A stretch of DNA of 64,000 nucleotides, from NCBI RefSeq assembly GCF_001461825.1, contig NZ_LLZC01000020.1, positions 496,001 through 560,000 of the forward strand, read 5' to 3'. How positions within the stretch are numbered: position 1 is the first letter of the stretch; every line of letters begins with the position of its first letter. Shown here in pieces: positions 1-9,043 of the stretch. The translations under genes and the position numbers were made by a program. The notes beneath the pieces are model-generated. The model searched no databases. It worked only from the letters and a program-made list of their open reading frames with translations, and was not told the DNA's origin. Source of the DNA: Bacillus velezensis (GTDB lineage: Bacteria > Bacillota > Bacilli > Bacillales > Bacillaceae).

Positions 1-853
1 TCATATCCTCTTCTCTCGTATTAAATAATTTGACGGGCCGGCCTCCAACCGCTTTTGATGCCAAATAGGCAATCACCTCTAACTGAACGGCCGCTTTTCC
101 CCCGTACGCTCCTCCTACTAAAGGCGTTTTGACGATAACCTTTCCGGGTTCGATTCCAAAATACCACTGCATTAATTTTTTAATGGCAAAAGGAGCTTGA
201 GAAGATGTGGTAATGATAATCTCCTCATCCGCGCGAATTTCAGCAATCGAGCATCTTGTCTCCATCGCAGCGTGATCAGAAGGGTTAAAGGAAATCTGGA
301 ATTCTGCTGTCACATCACTTTCCCTAAACCCGTCTTCAATATTTCCTTTTCTAACCTTATCCAGGTTTGCGATATTTGTCTTCGGAACCGGGAATACACC
401 TTTTGTCTTCTCATAGCGGTCCGCATTTTCATGGACGAGTGGCGCATCCTTTTGAAAGGCCTCACGGGGGGAATTGACGACGGGAAGAGGTTTATAAGAT
501 ACTTTGATGGCATCCGCTGCCTTTTTAGCTGTAATTGGATTTTCCGCAACAACAACAGCAACCGGCTCACCATGGTATCTGACCCTTTTATAAGCAATCG
601 GCGATCTGTCTTTAATTTCCTCACCTGCAAGCGGAAAAGGTTCATCCCCCAATATCGCTCTCACGCCGGGAATCTTCCAAGCTTCTGAAAAGTCCATAGA
701 CACAATATCGGCATGCGCATATGGACTGGTCAGCATTTTTGCGTGTAATGTGCCTGTTTCTTGAAAATCATCCGTATATTTCGCTTTACCCGTCACTTTT
801 TCAAAGGCCTCTTTCCGAATGACACTCTTCCCGATATACTCCAACTCATTCAC
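1..853 (-). CDS. pucD: PucD, xanthine dehydrogenase molybdopterin-binding subunit (partial, 3' end off window)
   Basis: N-terminal ~284 residues of the large molybdopterin-binding subunit of xanthine dehydrogenase, which oxidises hypoxanthine and xanthine to urate in purine catabolism. The translation from a GTG at 853 begins MNELEYIGKSVIRKEAFEKV and continues through the conserved ald/xan_dh_C first domain (GEPVAVVVAE, then VKTPLVGGAYGGK). It stays open to the window edge. The GTG overlaps the pucB stop by four bases, so translation is probably coupled. No in-frame stop is seen; the gene is cut by the window, not broken. Confidence 0.9.
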   Translation of the reverse strand, partial: MNELEYIGKSVIRKEAFEKVTGKAKYTDDFQETGTLHAKMLTSPYAHADIVSMDFSEAWKIPGVRAILGDEPFPLAGEEIKDRSPIAYKRVRYHGEPVAVVVAENPITAKKAADAIKVSYKPLPVVNSPREAFQKDAPLVHENADRYEKTKGVFPVPKTNIANLDKVRKGNIEDGFRESDVTAEFQISFNPSDHAAMETRCSIAEIRADEEIIITTSSQAPFAIKKLMQWYFGIEPGKVIVKTPLVGGAYGGKAAVQLEVIAYLASKAVGGRPVKLFNTREEDM

Positions 854-1470
854 TCCCCGAATTTATTCAGCAGCAGCGTATAATCTTCAGCTGTATCGAC
901 GTCATAAAAAAGCAAAGGGTCTTGAAAGCTGATCATTTTTCCCGTCTTGATCATACTTTCACGGATCACATGCCGGGCGCCCTGATCTCCCTTTAACTGA
1001 TGCAATACCGGAAAACATTGATTGGAGAATAAAATGGGGGGCATAGGAAGATGTTGATTTTCAGCGGCGATAAATGAATAACGGCGCTCCTTTTGATAGG
1101 AATCAATTAACGTATTGATAATATCTGCGGTGACAAACGGCTGATCTGCAAGGAGAATGATAACGGCGTCAGCCTCATACTCTGCCGCTTTTTTTACACC
1201 GCATTTTATAGAATGGCTTTGGCCCTTACCCGCTTGCTCACATTCTGCCTGGCTCCACTTGCTTGATATGGGGTCTAAAAAGAAAAAATCCGAAAGCCAA
1301 TGCAGTGAATCTCCCTTTCTCGTAATAACAAAAATATGATCTACTTCAGATAACAAGGCATTTTTAAGAGCCATACTTCCGAGGGAGACGCCATTGAGAA
1401 ATAAACTTCGCTTATCCGTCCCCATGCGTCTGCTTGTACCGGCTGCCAGGTAAATGGCTGCTGTTTTCAT
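850..1470 (-). CDS. pucB: PucB, MobA-like nucleotidyltransferase for xanthine dehydrogenase cofactor
   Basis: 206 aa. N-terminal glycosyltransferase-A/MobA fold signature AIYLAAGTSRRMGTDKRSL (residues 4-22) and the acidic metal-binding segment ILLADQPFV near residue 105. The family activates the molybdenum cofactor with a nucleotide (MocA/MobA reaction), and in Bacillus it is needed to mature xanthine dehydrogenase. It overlaps pucA by four bases upstream and pucD by four bases downstream, so it lies in the middle of a coupled operon. Exact nucleotide used (CTP or GTP) cannot be read from sequence. Confidence 0.9.
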   Translation of the reverse strand: MKTAAIYLAAGTSRRMGTDKRSLFLNGVSLGSMALKNALLSEVDHIFVITRKGDSLHWLSDFFFLDPISSKWSQAECEQAGKGQSHSIKCGVKKAAEYEADAVIILLADQPFVTADIINTLIDSYQKERRYSFIAAENQHLPMPPILFSNQCFPVLHQLKGDQGARHVIRESMIKTGKMISFQDPLLFYDVDTAEDYTLLLNKFGE

Positions 1471-2483
1471 AAAGCAGACCTTTGCTTTCGCATTTTTTTA
1501 ATCATCTCGCCGACAATACTTACAGCAATCTCTTCAGGCCCTTGTGCCCCGATGGGAAGCCCGATAGGGGAATGTATATCTTCCGGAATCTCAGCCCCGC
1601 CTAAAAGCCGCTCCGTGCGCCTTCTGGGGCCTAAAACGCCTTTATAAAACACATTCTTGTTTTTTAATGTATGTAAAATGATCTGATCTTTTTGAAAGCT
1701 GTGCGTCATAATGACAACAAAATCCCTTTTTGTCATGCTCAGCCCTTCCATGACTTCTTCCGGTGCTCCCGTTATCAAATGGCCGGCTTCAGGAAAATGC
1801 CCGTGATGACATAAAGCGGGGCGCCAGTCAATCACCGTCACATGAAAACCCGTACCGGCTGCCAAAGAAACTAACGGCTTCGCATCTTCCCCTGCTCCGA
1901 AGACATATAGACAAGGCTTTGGCACCATCTGATGGATAAAAAATAAATCAGATGTATGTTCATCCCTTTTGATTCCCTTTTCTATCTGTCTCAGTTTTTG
2001 AATACGGCCTTGTTCCATAACATCCCCGGTTCCAAACACGCTGCCGTCTTCAGCTATATACAGATCTTCCTTCGGCTCTAACGTTTTAGTGAATCGTTTC
2101 ATTCGGGTCACAGACTTTTTTTCATCTAAGCATGTCTTGACTGTCATCAGATTTCGTTCCAATTCCCCTTTTACAGGCTCAAGTAAAACCGTCAAAACAC
2201 CATTACAGCCAATGCCCTGTCCCCAGGACAAATCGTCCTCCGCGCTCATATCAAAGCGGACAATCAACGGCTCTCCTGCAGCCCAGACCTGTTCTGACCG
2301 TTCAACGAGATCTTCTTCCAGACAACCGGCGGATAACATTCCGACTCTTGTTTTATCCCCTAAAATCAGCATGGAAGCCCCTTCTTTCTTATAAGCGGAC
2401 CCCTCTGTTTTAATGATGGTAGCCAGTACCTTAGCTTTCTTAGTATTGGCGATGACATCCAAAATCCGGTGTATATCATCCAT
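1467..2483 (-). CDS. pucA: PucA, XdhC/CoxI-family xanthine dehydrogenase maturation protein
   Basis: 338 aa. N-terminal XdhC/CoxI domain with ATIIKTEGSAYKKEGASML and the cysteine segment GMLSAGCLEEDL. C-terminal Rossmann-like XdhC_C domain beginning about residue 190 with YVFGAGEDAKPLVSLA and ending with GLPIGAQGPEEIAVSIVGEM. XdhC proteins bind molybdenum cofactor and insert its sulfurated form into xanthine dehydrogenase. The ATG at 2483 follows a GGGGGA ribosome-binding site. First gene of the pucA-pucB-pucD run seen here. Confidence 0.9.
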   Translation of the reverse strand: MDDIHRILDVIANTKKAKVLATIIKTEGSAYKKEGASMLILGDKTRVGMLSAGCLEEDLVERSEQVWAAGEPLIVRFDMSAEDDLSWGQGIGCNGVLTVLLEPVKGELERNLMTVKTCLDEKKSVTRMKRFTKTLEPKEDLYIAEDGSVFGTGDVMEQGRIQKLRQIEKGIKRDEHTSDLFFIHQMVPKPCLYVFGAGEDAKPLVSLAAGTGFHVTVIDWRPALCHHGHFPEAGHLITGAPEEVMEGLSMTKRDFVVIMTHSFQKDQIILHTLKNKNVFYKGVLGPRRRTERLLGGAEIPEDIHSPIGLPIGAQGPEEIAVSIVGEMIKKMRKQRSAL

Positions 2484-2552
2484 CCCATGTCCCCCGCTTT
2501 TACCTGATCATATCTGCATCTTTATATCCGTATTCTTTATTTCCGGAAAACA

Positions 2553-3569
2553 TTACAAACGCTTCAGCAATTTCTTCGTTTCTAAAAAAAAAGAGTCTTT
2601 ATAGACCTTATGACCGGGCGGCGGGTGCGACAGCATGTCGGAACGGAGAGATTCCAATAACATGACCTGTTCCTTCTGTTTCCAATTGTCTGTTTCACCA
2701 TGCTGTATGCCTTTAAAACCCGCAAAGTATTCACTTAACACTTGTAAATCATTCCCCAGCTCCCTTTTGTCACTTGAAGATAAAGCTCCTTCTTTTTCCC
2801 ATTCTTTTAACGTTTTCACTATATTTGATAGATACTCAAATCCGGCGTTCAACTTTTGCATCTCTATTTGATAGCTTGAAATGATGATTTTATGTTTTTT
2901 TCTGACGGGGTTGAATTTTAAGCTGTCAGAGGCTGTTTGCAGCATCTCTTTTGCCGTATGCAGCTCCCGCAGAAGATGGTTCATTTTATATTCCATAAGG
3001 TTCCCTTTTCCTTGTCCCCACTCTGATTGCACCCATTTGGAGAGGTCTGAAAGTGTGCCGGAAAGCTGACGAGCCAATGTTTGAAAAGAGTCCGCTGCCT
3101 TTTTTGTGTAGTCCGGCGGAAAAAGGAACATGTGAACCAGAATGGCGATGATGACGCCGATCACCGTATCGATGATTCGGTCGAATGCATAATCTTTAGA
3201 GTTCCGTTCAAACGTAAAGACCAACAAAATGGTGAGCGCTGCCTGATGTAAAACCGTTACATCTATTCGTAACCACTTCGCAATGTAAGTACCGCCTAAT
3301 AGGAACAGCCCCAGCATCCAGCCATTCATTGGCAAGTGACTGACAAGATAGGACGTTAGCATGATCCCAATCGCAGTTCCCGCAATACGATGAAAAGAAA
3401 AGCGAATCGACTGATCTATCGTTGGCTGCAAACATAAGATAACAGATAGAGGCGCTAAATAGGGATGATCAGAGCCCGCCAGTTTTGCCGCTTCCCAAGA
3501 AACAGCAGATGCAATCGCCATCTTCCAAACCAAAGATGTTTTGTTTTGAATTTTTTCACTTTTCACCAT
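2553..3569 (-). CDS. FUSC/aromatic acid exporter family membrane protein
   Basis: 338 aa from the ATG at 3569, which has an excellent AAGGAGG site six bases upstream; longer readings (to 3617) ignore it. The N-terminal ~150 residues are hydrophobic with about five membrane spans (VILCLQPTIDQSIRFSFHR, IGIMLTSYLVSHLPM, LTILLVFTFE, IIDTVIGVIIAILVHMFLFP). The C-terminal half is soluble and helical. This is the aromatic-acid-exporter (ArAE_1) architecture seen in several Bacillus proteins. The substrate is unknown. It sits between pucA and an accessory stretch and may be a single-gene unit. Confidence 0.75.
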   Translation of the reverse strand: MVKSEKIQNKTSLVWKMAIASAVSWEAAKLAGSDHPYLAPLSVILCLQPTIDQSIRFSFHRIAGTAIGIMLTSYLVSHLPMNGWMLGLFLLGGTYIAKWLRIDVTVLHQAALTILLVFTFERNSKDYAFDRIIDTVIGVIIAILVHMFLFPPDYTKKAADSFQTLARQLSGTLSDLSKWVQSEWGQGKGNLMEYKMNHLLRELHTAKEMLQTASDSLKFNPVRKKHKIIISSYQIEMQKLNAGFEYLSNIVKTLKEWEKEGALSSSDKRELGNDLQVLSEYFAGFKGIQHGETDNWKQKEQVMLLESLRSDMLSHPPPGHKVYKDSFFLETKKLLKRL

Positions 3570-3886
3570 ACACCCCCTCCTTTCAGAAACCTTTTCCACT
3601 AGGTTTCCGTGACGCAAAGGGATTTATACTGTCGTATGGAAAAAGCGGAAGATGGGAGAACGTTAGCAAATGATACATTATTTACTACTCTTTGCAGGTG
3701 CTTCACCTTTCTTGATAGCTTCGCCCCAGATATGAAGCCTGTCCCCCTATGCCTTTCGAAGGGAAACATACAAACCGTGTTGGTTAATGTGATGAAATTG
3801 GGTGAATTTTTTATCATTTTATATGTTAAGGGTTTAAGAAGCAGAATGCCTTTGTTAGTATGGCAACCAAAGGAGGAGGATCAATT

Positions 3887-4441
3887 ATGCAAAGCAAAAT
3901 GAAGCTAACCGCAGTGAAACTGGCAGCCTTGGTATTCCTAGTAGGTGCCTTTGCCCTCCCGGTTTTACCCCATGCTGCGGCTGCCGCAGCATCCCAAGCT
4001 ACATACAAAGTTGAGAACCTCAACGACAGTGAGCTGAAGATGACGTTCAATCATGCAGATGTTCATATTGACGCTAAAGGCAATGCAACCCTAAAAGACA
4101 ACATAACGGGCGAGGAGCAGGCTCTTCCGAAAAGCTCTACTGACAAAAATGGTGACCCCGTTACACTGAAATATGAAAAAATCAAAAATGGCGTTTTAGT
4201 CAAAGTCGTAAACAAAGACGCTGGAAAAACGAGCGGGTCAATCAGCACCCAATCAGTTGGGAAATGTATTCTAGGTACTGGCGGCGGTGCGGTAACTGGC
4301 GGCGGCACACTGGGTCTTGCAGGAGCTGCTGTAGGAACAGTCACAATACCCGGCATCGGAACAGTAGGAGCGGGTGCCGTCGGAGCCATTACCGGTGCTG
4401 TTGGCGGTGCAATGACAGGAGCTGCTGCATCTTGCTTTTAA
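3887..4441 (+). CDS. Secreted protein with C-terminal cerein-7B-like class II bacteriocin domain
   Basis: 184 aa from the ATG at 3887, preceded by AAAGGAGGAGG. Residues 1-35 are a Sec-type signal peptide (basic start, hydrophobic core, poly-Ala end). Residues ~36-124 are a polar lysine/aspartate-rich region. Residues ~125-184 are a glycine/alanine-rich hydrophobic domain with exactly two cysteines, opening GKCILGTGGGAVTGG and closing GGAMTGAAASCF. I recall cerein 7B with nearly the same pattern (GKCVAGT.GGAGTGG ... GAATFC). Cerein-type peptides normally have a double-glycine leader, so a Sec signal plus an ~85-residue middle domain is unusual; SdpC-like processing is one possible parallel. 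A 53-aa membrane protein follows. Confidence 0.7.
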   Translation: MQSKMKLTAVKLAALVFLVGAFALPVLPHAAAAAASQATYKVENLNDSELKMTFNHADVHIDAKGNATLKDNITGEEQALPKSSTDKNGDPVTLKYEKIKNGVLVKVVNKDAGKTSGSISTQSVGKCILGTGGGAVTGGGTLGLAGAAVGTVTIPGIGTVGAGAVGAITGAVGGAMTGAAASCF

Positions 4442-4452
4442 CCATAAAGAAA

Positions 4453-4476
4453 AAGGGGCCCGCGCCCCTTTCTTTT
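4453..4476 (+). terminator. Intrinsic terminator between the bacteriocin-like gene and the 53-aa gene
   Basis: Stem AAGGGGC/GCCCCTT with a CCGC loop and a TCTTTT tail. It lies between the two genes and may lower downstream expression relative to the secreted protein. Confidence 0.75.
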
Positions 4477-4499
4477 ACTAACTATGGAAGGTGGTCGAC

Positions 4500-4661
4500 A
4501 TGTACAAAATCATCATTCCTTCAATACTAGCCATCTTCATTCTCTGGATACTCTTACAGATTTCACTGGAGATAAGCATCGTTAAGAATCCATTGAATTA
4601 TTTTATTGTATTCATTGTCTTCTTTCTCTTTATTAAGATGGTGAAAGAGAAGCAACAGTAG
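4500..4661 (+). CDS. 53-aa two-helix membrane protein, candidate immunity protein
   Basis: ATG at 4500, eight bases after GGAAGG. It encodes MYKIIIPSILAIFILWILLQ, a short polar turn (ISLEISIVKNPLN), a second hydrophobic stretch YFIVFIVFFLFI and a basic tail KMVKEKQQ. Two transmembrane helices with a positive C-terminus are typical of small bacteriocin immunity proteins. It lies 58 bases downstream of the cerein-like gene and its stop codon is inside a terminator hairpin. I recognise no family; the immunity role is inferred from position and topology. Confidence 0.6.
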   Translation: MYKIIIPSILAIFILWILLQISLEISIVKNPLNYFIVFIVFFLFIKMVKEKQQ

Positions 4662-4673
4662 GTTGCTTCTTTT
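4648..4673 (+). terminator. Terminator overlapping the stop of the 53-aa gene
   Basis: Stem AGAAGCAAC/GTTGCTTCT with loop AGTAG that contains the TAG stop, followed by TTT. Confidence 0.75.
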
Positions 4674-5080
4674 ACCATGTGTAGAAAATAAATCCATATC
4701 TTAATGAATTGTATAAGCAGAAAACAGGCTATTATTCTCTATTGTACCTTGAGAGCAGGTAAAGGAAGCTTAGGTTTTGAACATTATGTTTGAGCGGAAG
4801 TTTAGTTTAACCGAGAAAATAATCTTAAAATGAATCTTAAACAGCAATACAGTAATAATCGGATTCACGATTATTAAAAGTGTATGTTTACCTTTATGAT
4901 TTAAAGCGGTTCAACAATAGAGTTTATTATATTCTTGGTTAGTATTAGAAATGATATTTCCATTTCATTTTAATTTGGCAGATGACTAGAATACTTTTCT
5001 CCGAACTTTTCTATATCACTATAAAAAGGGTATTTTAAGGACTTTAGGCCAGTTACATTCCACGGGAATACTAACGCTGA
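4674..5080. other. AT-rich intergenic region, no gene seen
   Basis: About 400 bases, AT-rich, between the 53-aa gene and the convergent helicase gene. I see no ORF with a ribosome-binding site, no strong hairpin and no RNA family. It probably marks the edge of the AT-rich insert. Confidence 0.5.
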
Positions 5081-8000
5081 TTACCTGTTATAGTCTTCAA
5101 TAATCGAAATCGTTTTATTTGCCACTTCACTCCCAAGTGAGGCATACAATTTCTTATCGCCAATAACATAAAATTCTTCTTTAGCTCGTGTAGCTGCAAC
5201 ATTCATCATATTTGGATCAGAAACAGCCCATCTTGCTGCCCCACTGCTATTAGTGTCCGCTCCAAGAACAAAATAGACAATTTTTGCTTCTTTTCCTTGA
5301 AAAGTATGGACAGTTCCGATGTTTGTTTTTTTCCCATTTTCGCGTTTCGTAAAGTTAATTTCATCTAAAACTTGTGCAAGTTTATAAGCCACATTTCTAA
5401 ATGGAGATATAACATAGATTTCTTCCGCTAAGTCTGGATTTTCCTGCAAACGCTTATCAATCAGACTTTTCAGTAAGTCAGCTTGTTCTTTAACAAATTT
5501 GTCATTTGCTTTTCCGGTTGAATCATACCATTGTGATTTTCCTTGTGACTCATCTTCTGATTTACCTTGTACCATCAACCCATCATACGAGATTTCATTT
5601 GAAATCGTAAACATCGGATAGTTTGAACGTCTGTGCACCCAAAGTGGTATGCCAATCCATTCATCCTCATTTTTTTGGAAACCATACTGACTTGCAGCAT
5701 CCACAATCGTTTGAGTAGAAGCATCAGCAGAGACAAACTTTTCATCAACTTTATAATACCTTCCAATCAATGTCAGGACATTTGAATCTAACGTCAACAC
5801 TGGTTTTATTTGTGATGGATCCCCAACCACCATAACCTTTTTACTTCTAAAAATTGCGCCAACACTTGCCTGCGGTAGTGCTTGGCCTGCCTCATCTATG
5901 AATAGGTTACCTATTGAATTTTCATTAAGGTTTTTAAACATTCTACCAAAACTAGCAAAAGTAGTACTGACAACAGGGATAGCAAAATTCAACCATTGCC
6001 ATGATTCTGAAATTAACTGATGTCCATTCTCTTTTCCAATGTATTCGGACTGTTTATTCCAAATAATTCTTGCCGCTCTCAAATTCTTTCTGTTTTCATA
6101 CAGGAATTGCTTTCTAACCTTTAAGGCTGAAATGAATAATTCTGATTGTAAAATACGAAAGCGCTTGGTAAACCATGGATTAGACTTTTGAAGTTCATCA
6201 TATGATAGTGAGAAATCTAGTTCTTCTATTCCACTTTGAAATTTGAGTTTTTCTAATAACGCAATTTCTTGTTCCAATTTCTGCAAATCATTTTGTTGAG
6301 TAGTCATCCATTGTTCGAAATCAGCTTTTGTGTCCTGAATTTGTTGCCGAGTATATTCAATTTTAACGGAATTTACCTTTAGTTCATTTTCGAATTTCAT
6401 GCGCTCATTCAACAATATAGTCTTTTGTTGAGAAAGATGATTTAAATGAGCATTCGTATTATTGAGATTTTTGAAATACTGCTCAACTTTTGATTTATTA
6501 AATATTTTCTGGAACCATAAAAAACTTGGCTTTTGTGAAGTAACTACATCATAATTCCGTTCAGCTTGAGCTTGTAAATCATTCAAATTTTTGATTTCAA
6601 TGGAACAATCCGATAACTTTTTTTGGAGATTTACGCTTTCTTGTCTCAGCCTTTCAAGTTCACGCTGCGCTTCTTCCTCCTGTGAAATCAAATTTGCTCG
6701 TTTCTCTGTTACTTCTTGTTCAAAAGCAATGGTTTGCTCCTTATGCTTGGTTTTAAATTTTTGAAGAGAATACATTTTCTTGCTATATTCCTGAATTTTT
6801 TCTCTTTCAGTTTTTAATTCATCATAGAGACACGCGAATTCTTGATATACACTTACATCTGTATTCGCTTGATAATTTTCTTCTAAATCTTTTTCAATTA
6901 CTTCAATGGTTAAAAGTAACTTGTTAATGTTTGTTGACGCTCCGCCTTCCAACGAAAATGTACCCCAATTATCCTCATTTAAAAGCTCACTTTTTATCTT
7001 GCGATTCTTTCCGAAACCTTCACCAGTTAATTTAGAATTAGAAACATCTTTAAAATAATTTGCTTCCTCTAGTTGCTTTTGAAAATCGTCAGCAATCTTT
7101 TCTTTCTTTGGTAACTCCTTAACAATATTTTGGACTGCCCCATTGTTTGAACTTGCTACAATAATATTCTTATCTGAAATGGAATCCGGTAAAACACCAA
7201 GTTTGGCACTCTGCCAATAAACTAGACTACCTTGAATATTTTTATCAGACAGCTGTAAAATTTCCGCTGCCTGTTGCACTACTAAATCAGCGAAAATATC
7301 TTTTAACAGTGTTGTTTTCCCTGTTCCTGGCGGTCCATTGACACTACGAATATCATTTTCATCATTTAAAGCAAGATTTACCGCAACCTGTTGCATGAAT
7401 GAAAGCGCAAACTTAGGATTACTGGGGAAACGTCCCAACGGATAAAATTTAGGTTGCAAAATCATCTCGAAAACATGTGAATTAAAATGAGTTGATTCTT
7501 TTTTACCATCTAAATTTTTTCTGTATCCAGAAAAGCCATTAAAATATCTATCCAAATTTTTATTAGTGATTGTCTTTGCCTTGTTCAGATCTCCAATAAA
7601 AAACGAATGTAGATTCACATCTCCATTATCCAAGTTTTTCATAAATGCATAGCGGAAATTTTCTGTAGTAACATTATAATTTTGTAAGAGTTCAGAAAAT
7701 GCGGTATTAAAATCCTCATCAAATTTTCTGTTCAAGTCTTCTCTAAATGAGTTTTCAACTTTTAAAATATCTTTCGGTAAATCGCCATGTCGGCGGATAT
7801 AACCGCTCATCGTATAGAACAATTTGTCTGCTATGAAATTTAATTGGTTATCAAAATATAAAGAGAAGGTAAATTTGTCAGAGTTACTAACTTCTTCGCA
7901 GGTCTTGGCGATCTTATATTTCTCCCTCAATATGTCAACAATCTCTTGAAAATTGAATATATCAAAATATAATACTAAGCCCGACTTCTTAAAGAACTTA

Positions 8001-8173
8001 TCTGATACATTTTGCTGTTCTTTTTGTTTAGTTAAAAAGTCTAAAAAAAACTTATTCCAGTCCTTCTCCACTGTATATAAAGGCTTTAGAGCTTTATCTT
8101 TTTTATTAATAGAACCTTCTGATAGTTGTTCTATCGTAATCCAAGCATTTAAAATGTCTTTCCTTCCGTTCAT
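5081..8173 (-). CDS. Superfamily 1 (UPF1/AAA_11-AAA_12-like) helicase with long coiled-coil insertion
   Basis: 1030 aa from the ATG at 8173 (GGGGGATAGT upstream); extension to 8224 lacks a ribosome-binding site. Residues ~1-270 are an unassigned domain. Walker A NGPPGTGKTTLL lies near 279. A long Glu/Lys/Gln-rich coiled coil spans roughly 445-685. Walker B/DEAG box LFIDEAGQALPQ is near 757, helicase motif V TVHTFQGKEAKIVYFVLG and motif VI NVAATRAKEEFYVIGD near 990. DNA is visibly more AT-rich than the neighbours, which suggests horizontal transfer. Stand-alone SF1 helicases of this build occur in defence islands; a phage-defence role is inference. No nuclease motif was recognised. Confidence 0.8.
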   Translation of the reverse strand: MNGRKDILNAWITIEQLSEGSINKKDKALKPLYTVEKDWNKFFLDFLTKQKEQQNVSDKFFKKSGLVLYFDIFNFQEIVDILREKYKIAKTCEEVSNSDKFTFSLYFDNQLNFIADKLFYTMSGYIRRHGDLPKDILKVENSFREDLNRKFDEDFNTAFSELLQNYNVTTENFRYAFMKNLDNGDVNLHSFFIGDLNKAKTITNKNLDRYFNGFSGYRKNLDGKKESTHFNSHVFEMILQPKFYPLGRFPSNPKFALSFMQQVAVNLALNDENDIRSVNGPPGTGKTTLLKDIFADLVVQQAAEILQLSDKNIQGSLVYWQSAKLGVLPDSISDKNIIVASSNNGAVQNIVKELPKKEKIADDFQKQLEEANYFKDVSNSKLTGEGFGKNRKIKSELLNEDNWGTFSLEGGASTNINKLLLTIEVIEKDLEENYQANTDVSVYQEFACLYDELKTEREKIQEYSKKMYSLQKFKTKHKEQTIAFEQEVTEKRANLISQEEEAQRELERLRQESVNLQKKLSDCSIEIKNLNDLQAQAERNYDVVTSQKPSFLWFQKIFNKSKVEQYFKNLNNTNAHLNHLSQQKTILLNERMKFENELKVNSVKIEYTRQQIQDTKADFEQWMTTQQNDLQKLEQEIALLEKLKFQSGIEELDFSLSYDELQKSNPWFTKRFRILQSELFISALKVRKQFLYENRKNLRAARIIWNKQSEYIGKENGHQLISESWQWLNFAIPVVSTTFASFGRMFKNLNENSIGNLFIDEAGQALPQASVGAIFRSKKVMVVGDPSQIKPVLTLDSNVLTLIGRYYKVDEKFVSADASTQTIVDAASQYGFQKNEDEWIGIPLWVHRRSNYPMFTISNEISYDGLMVQGKSEDESQGKSQWYDSTGKANDKFVKEQADLLKSLIDKRLQENPDLAEEIYVISPFRNVAYKLAQVLDEINFTKRENGKKTNIGTVHTFQGKEAKIVYFVLGADTNSSGAARWAVSDPNMMNVAATRAKEEFYVIGDKKLYASLGSEVANKTISIIEDYNR

Positions 8174-8483
8174 ACTATCCCCCATCATCATCCATATATA
8201 GAAAACTTGAATTATAAGTTGCATTTGTGTATTTAAATAATCGAGAGTTTCTCATAGACAAAATTAGATTTACTAGAAGCTTTTTAACAAATGATAATGT
8301 TTGGATTTAATGAGGCTGAACTAGTTCATCAACTTTATATCAATATTTTACATTTTTAATATTTTCACAACATTCTTTATCCAAGAAAAAATTTACTATG
8401 ATAAAGAAAATGTTTCTTAGCTTAATTTGTATCAAAAGGCTCGACTTAAATTTGTTTTTCTTTTATCAATTGTAAAACCTCAC
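8174..8483. other. AT-rich intergenic region upstream of the helicase gene
   Basis: About 300 bases between the helicase start and the rlmH stop, very AT-rich and without a supportable gene. It must contain the helicase promoter, but I could not single out a convincing -35/-10 pair. Confidence 0.5.
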
Positions 8484-8963
8484 TCACTTATGATAAGGCT
8501 CACCACGATTAATCCGAAACGCCCGATAAATCTGCTCTACTAAAATCAACCTCATCAGCTGATGAGGAAACGTCATTTTCGAGAAAGACAACTTTTCATC
8601 CGCTCGCTTCATCACTGCGTCACTCAATCCGAGTGAGCCGCCGATGACGAAGGTGATTTTACTTTTTCCATATGTCGCCAGCTTATCTATTGTATCGGCC
8701 AGTTCTTCGGATGTTTTCATTTTTCCTTCGATGGCGAGGGCGATGACGTGGGTGTCCGGGCTGATTTTGGCCAGGATGCGTTCGCCTTCTTTGTCTTTGA
8801 CAATTTTCATGTCTTGGTCGCTCAGGTTTTCCGGTGCTTTTTCGTCCGGGAGTTCGATGATGTCGATTTTTGCGTAGGCTGAGAGTCGTTTTTTGTATTC
8901 TTCAATGCCTTGCTTGAGGTATTTTTCTTTTAGTTTTCCAATTGTCACGATATTGATATTCAC
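8484..8963 (-). CDS. rlmH: RlmH, 23S rRNA pseudouridine-1915 N3-methyltransferase
   Basis: 159 aa, full length for the SPOUT-class RlmH family. [20 protein letters not shown] at the N-terminus; the SAM-binding trefoil-knot segment [15 protein letters not shown] and the C-terminal [23 protein letters not shown]. It methylates pseudouridine in helix 69 of 23S rRNA on the 70S ribosome. Known as yydA in B. subtilis. The last codons (GAGCCTTATCATAAGTGA) closely resemble the staphylococcal orfX attachment site for SCC elements, and an AT-rich accessory segment lies directly downstream. Confidence 0.95.
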   Translation of the reverse strand: MNINIVTIGKLKEKYLKQGIEEYKKRLSAYAKIDIIELPDEKAPENLSDQDMKIVKDKEGERILAKISPDTHVIALAIEGKMKTSEELADTIDKLATYGKSKITFVIGGSLGLSDAVMKRADEKLSFSKMTFPHQLMRLILVEQIYRAFRINRGEPYHK

Positions 8964-9043
8964 AGGTCATCCCCACTTTAGAAACAAGTTATTCATATAT
9001 ATTGTCCACAATTGTGGATATCTTTTCTGTATTTTGTGTAGGA

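Noticed and set aside
197-688. Plus-strand ORF of 163 codons
   Set aside because: Antisense to the clear pucD frame, no ribosome-binding site, composition of a shadow frame.
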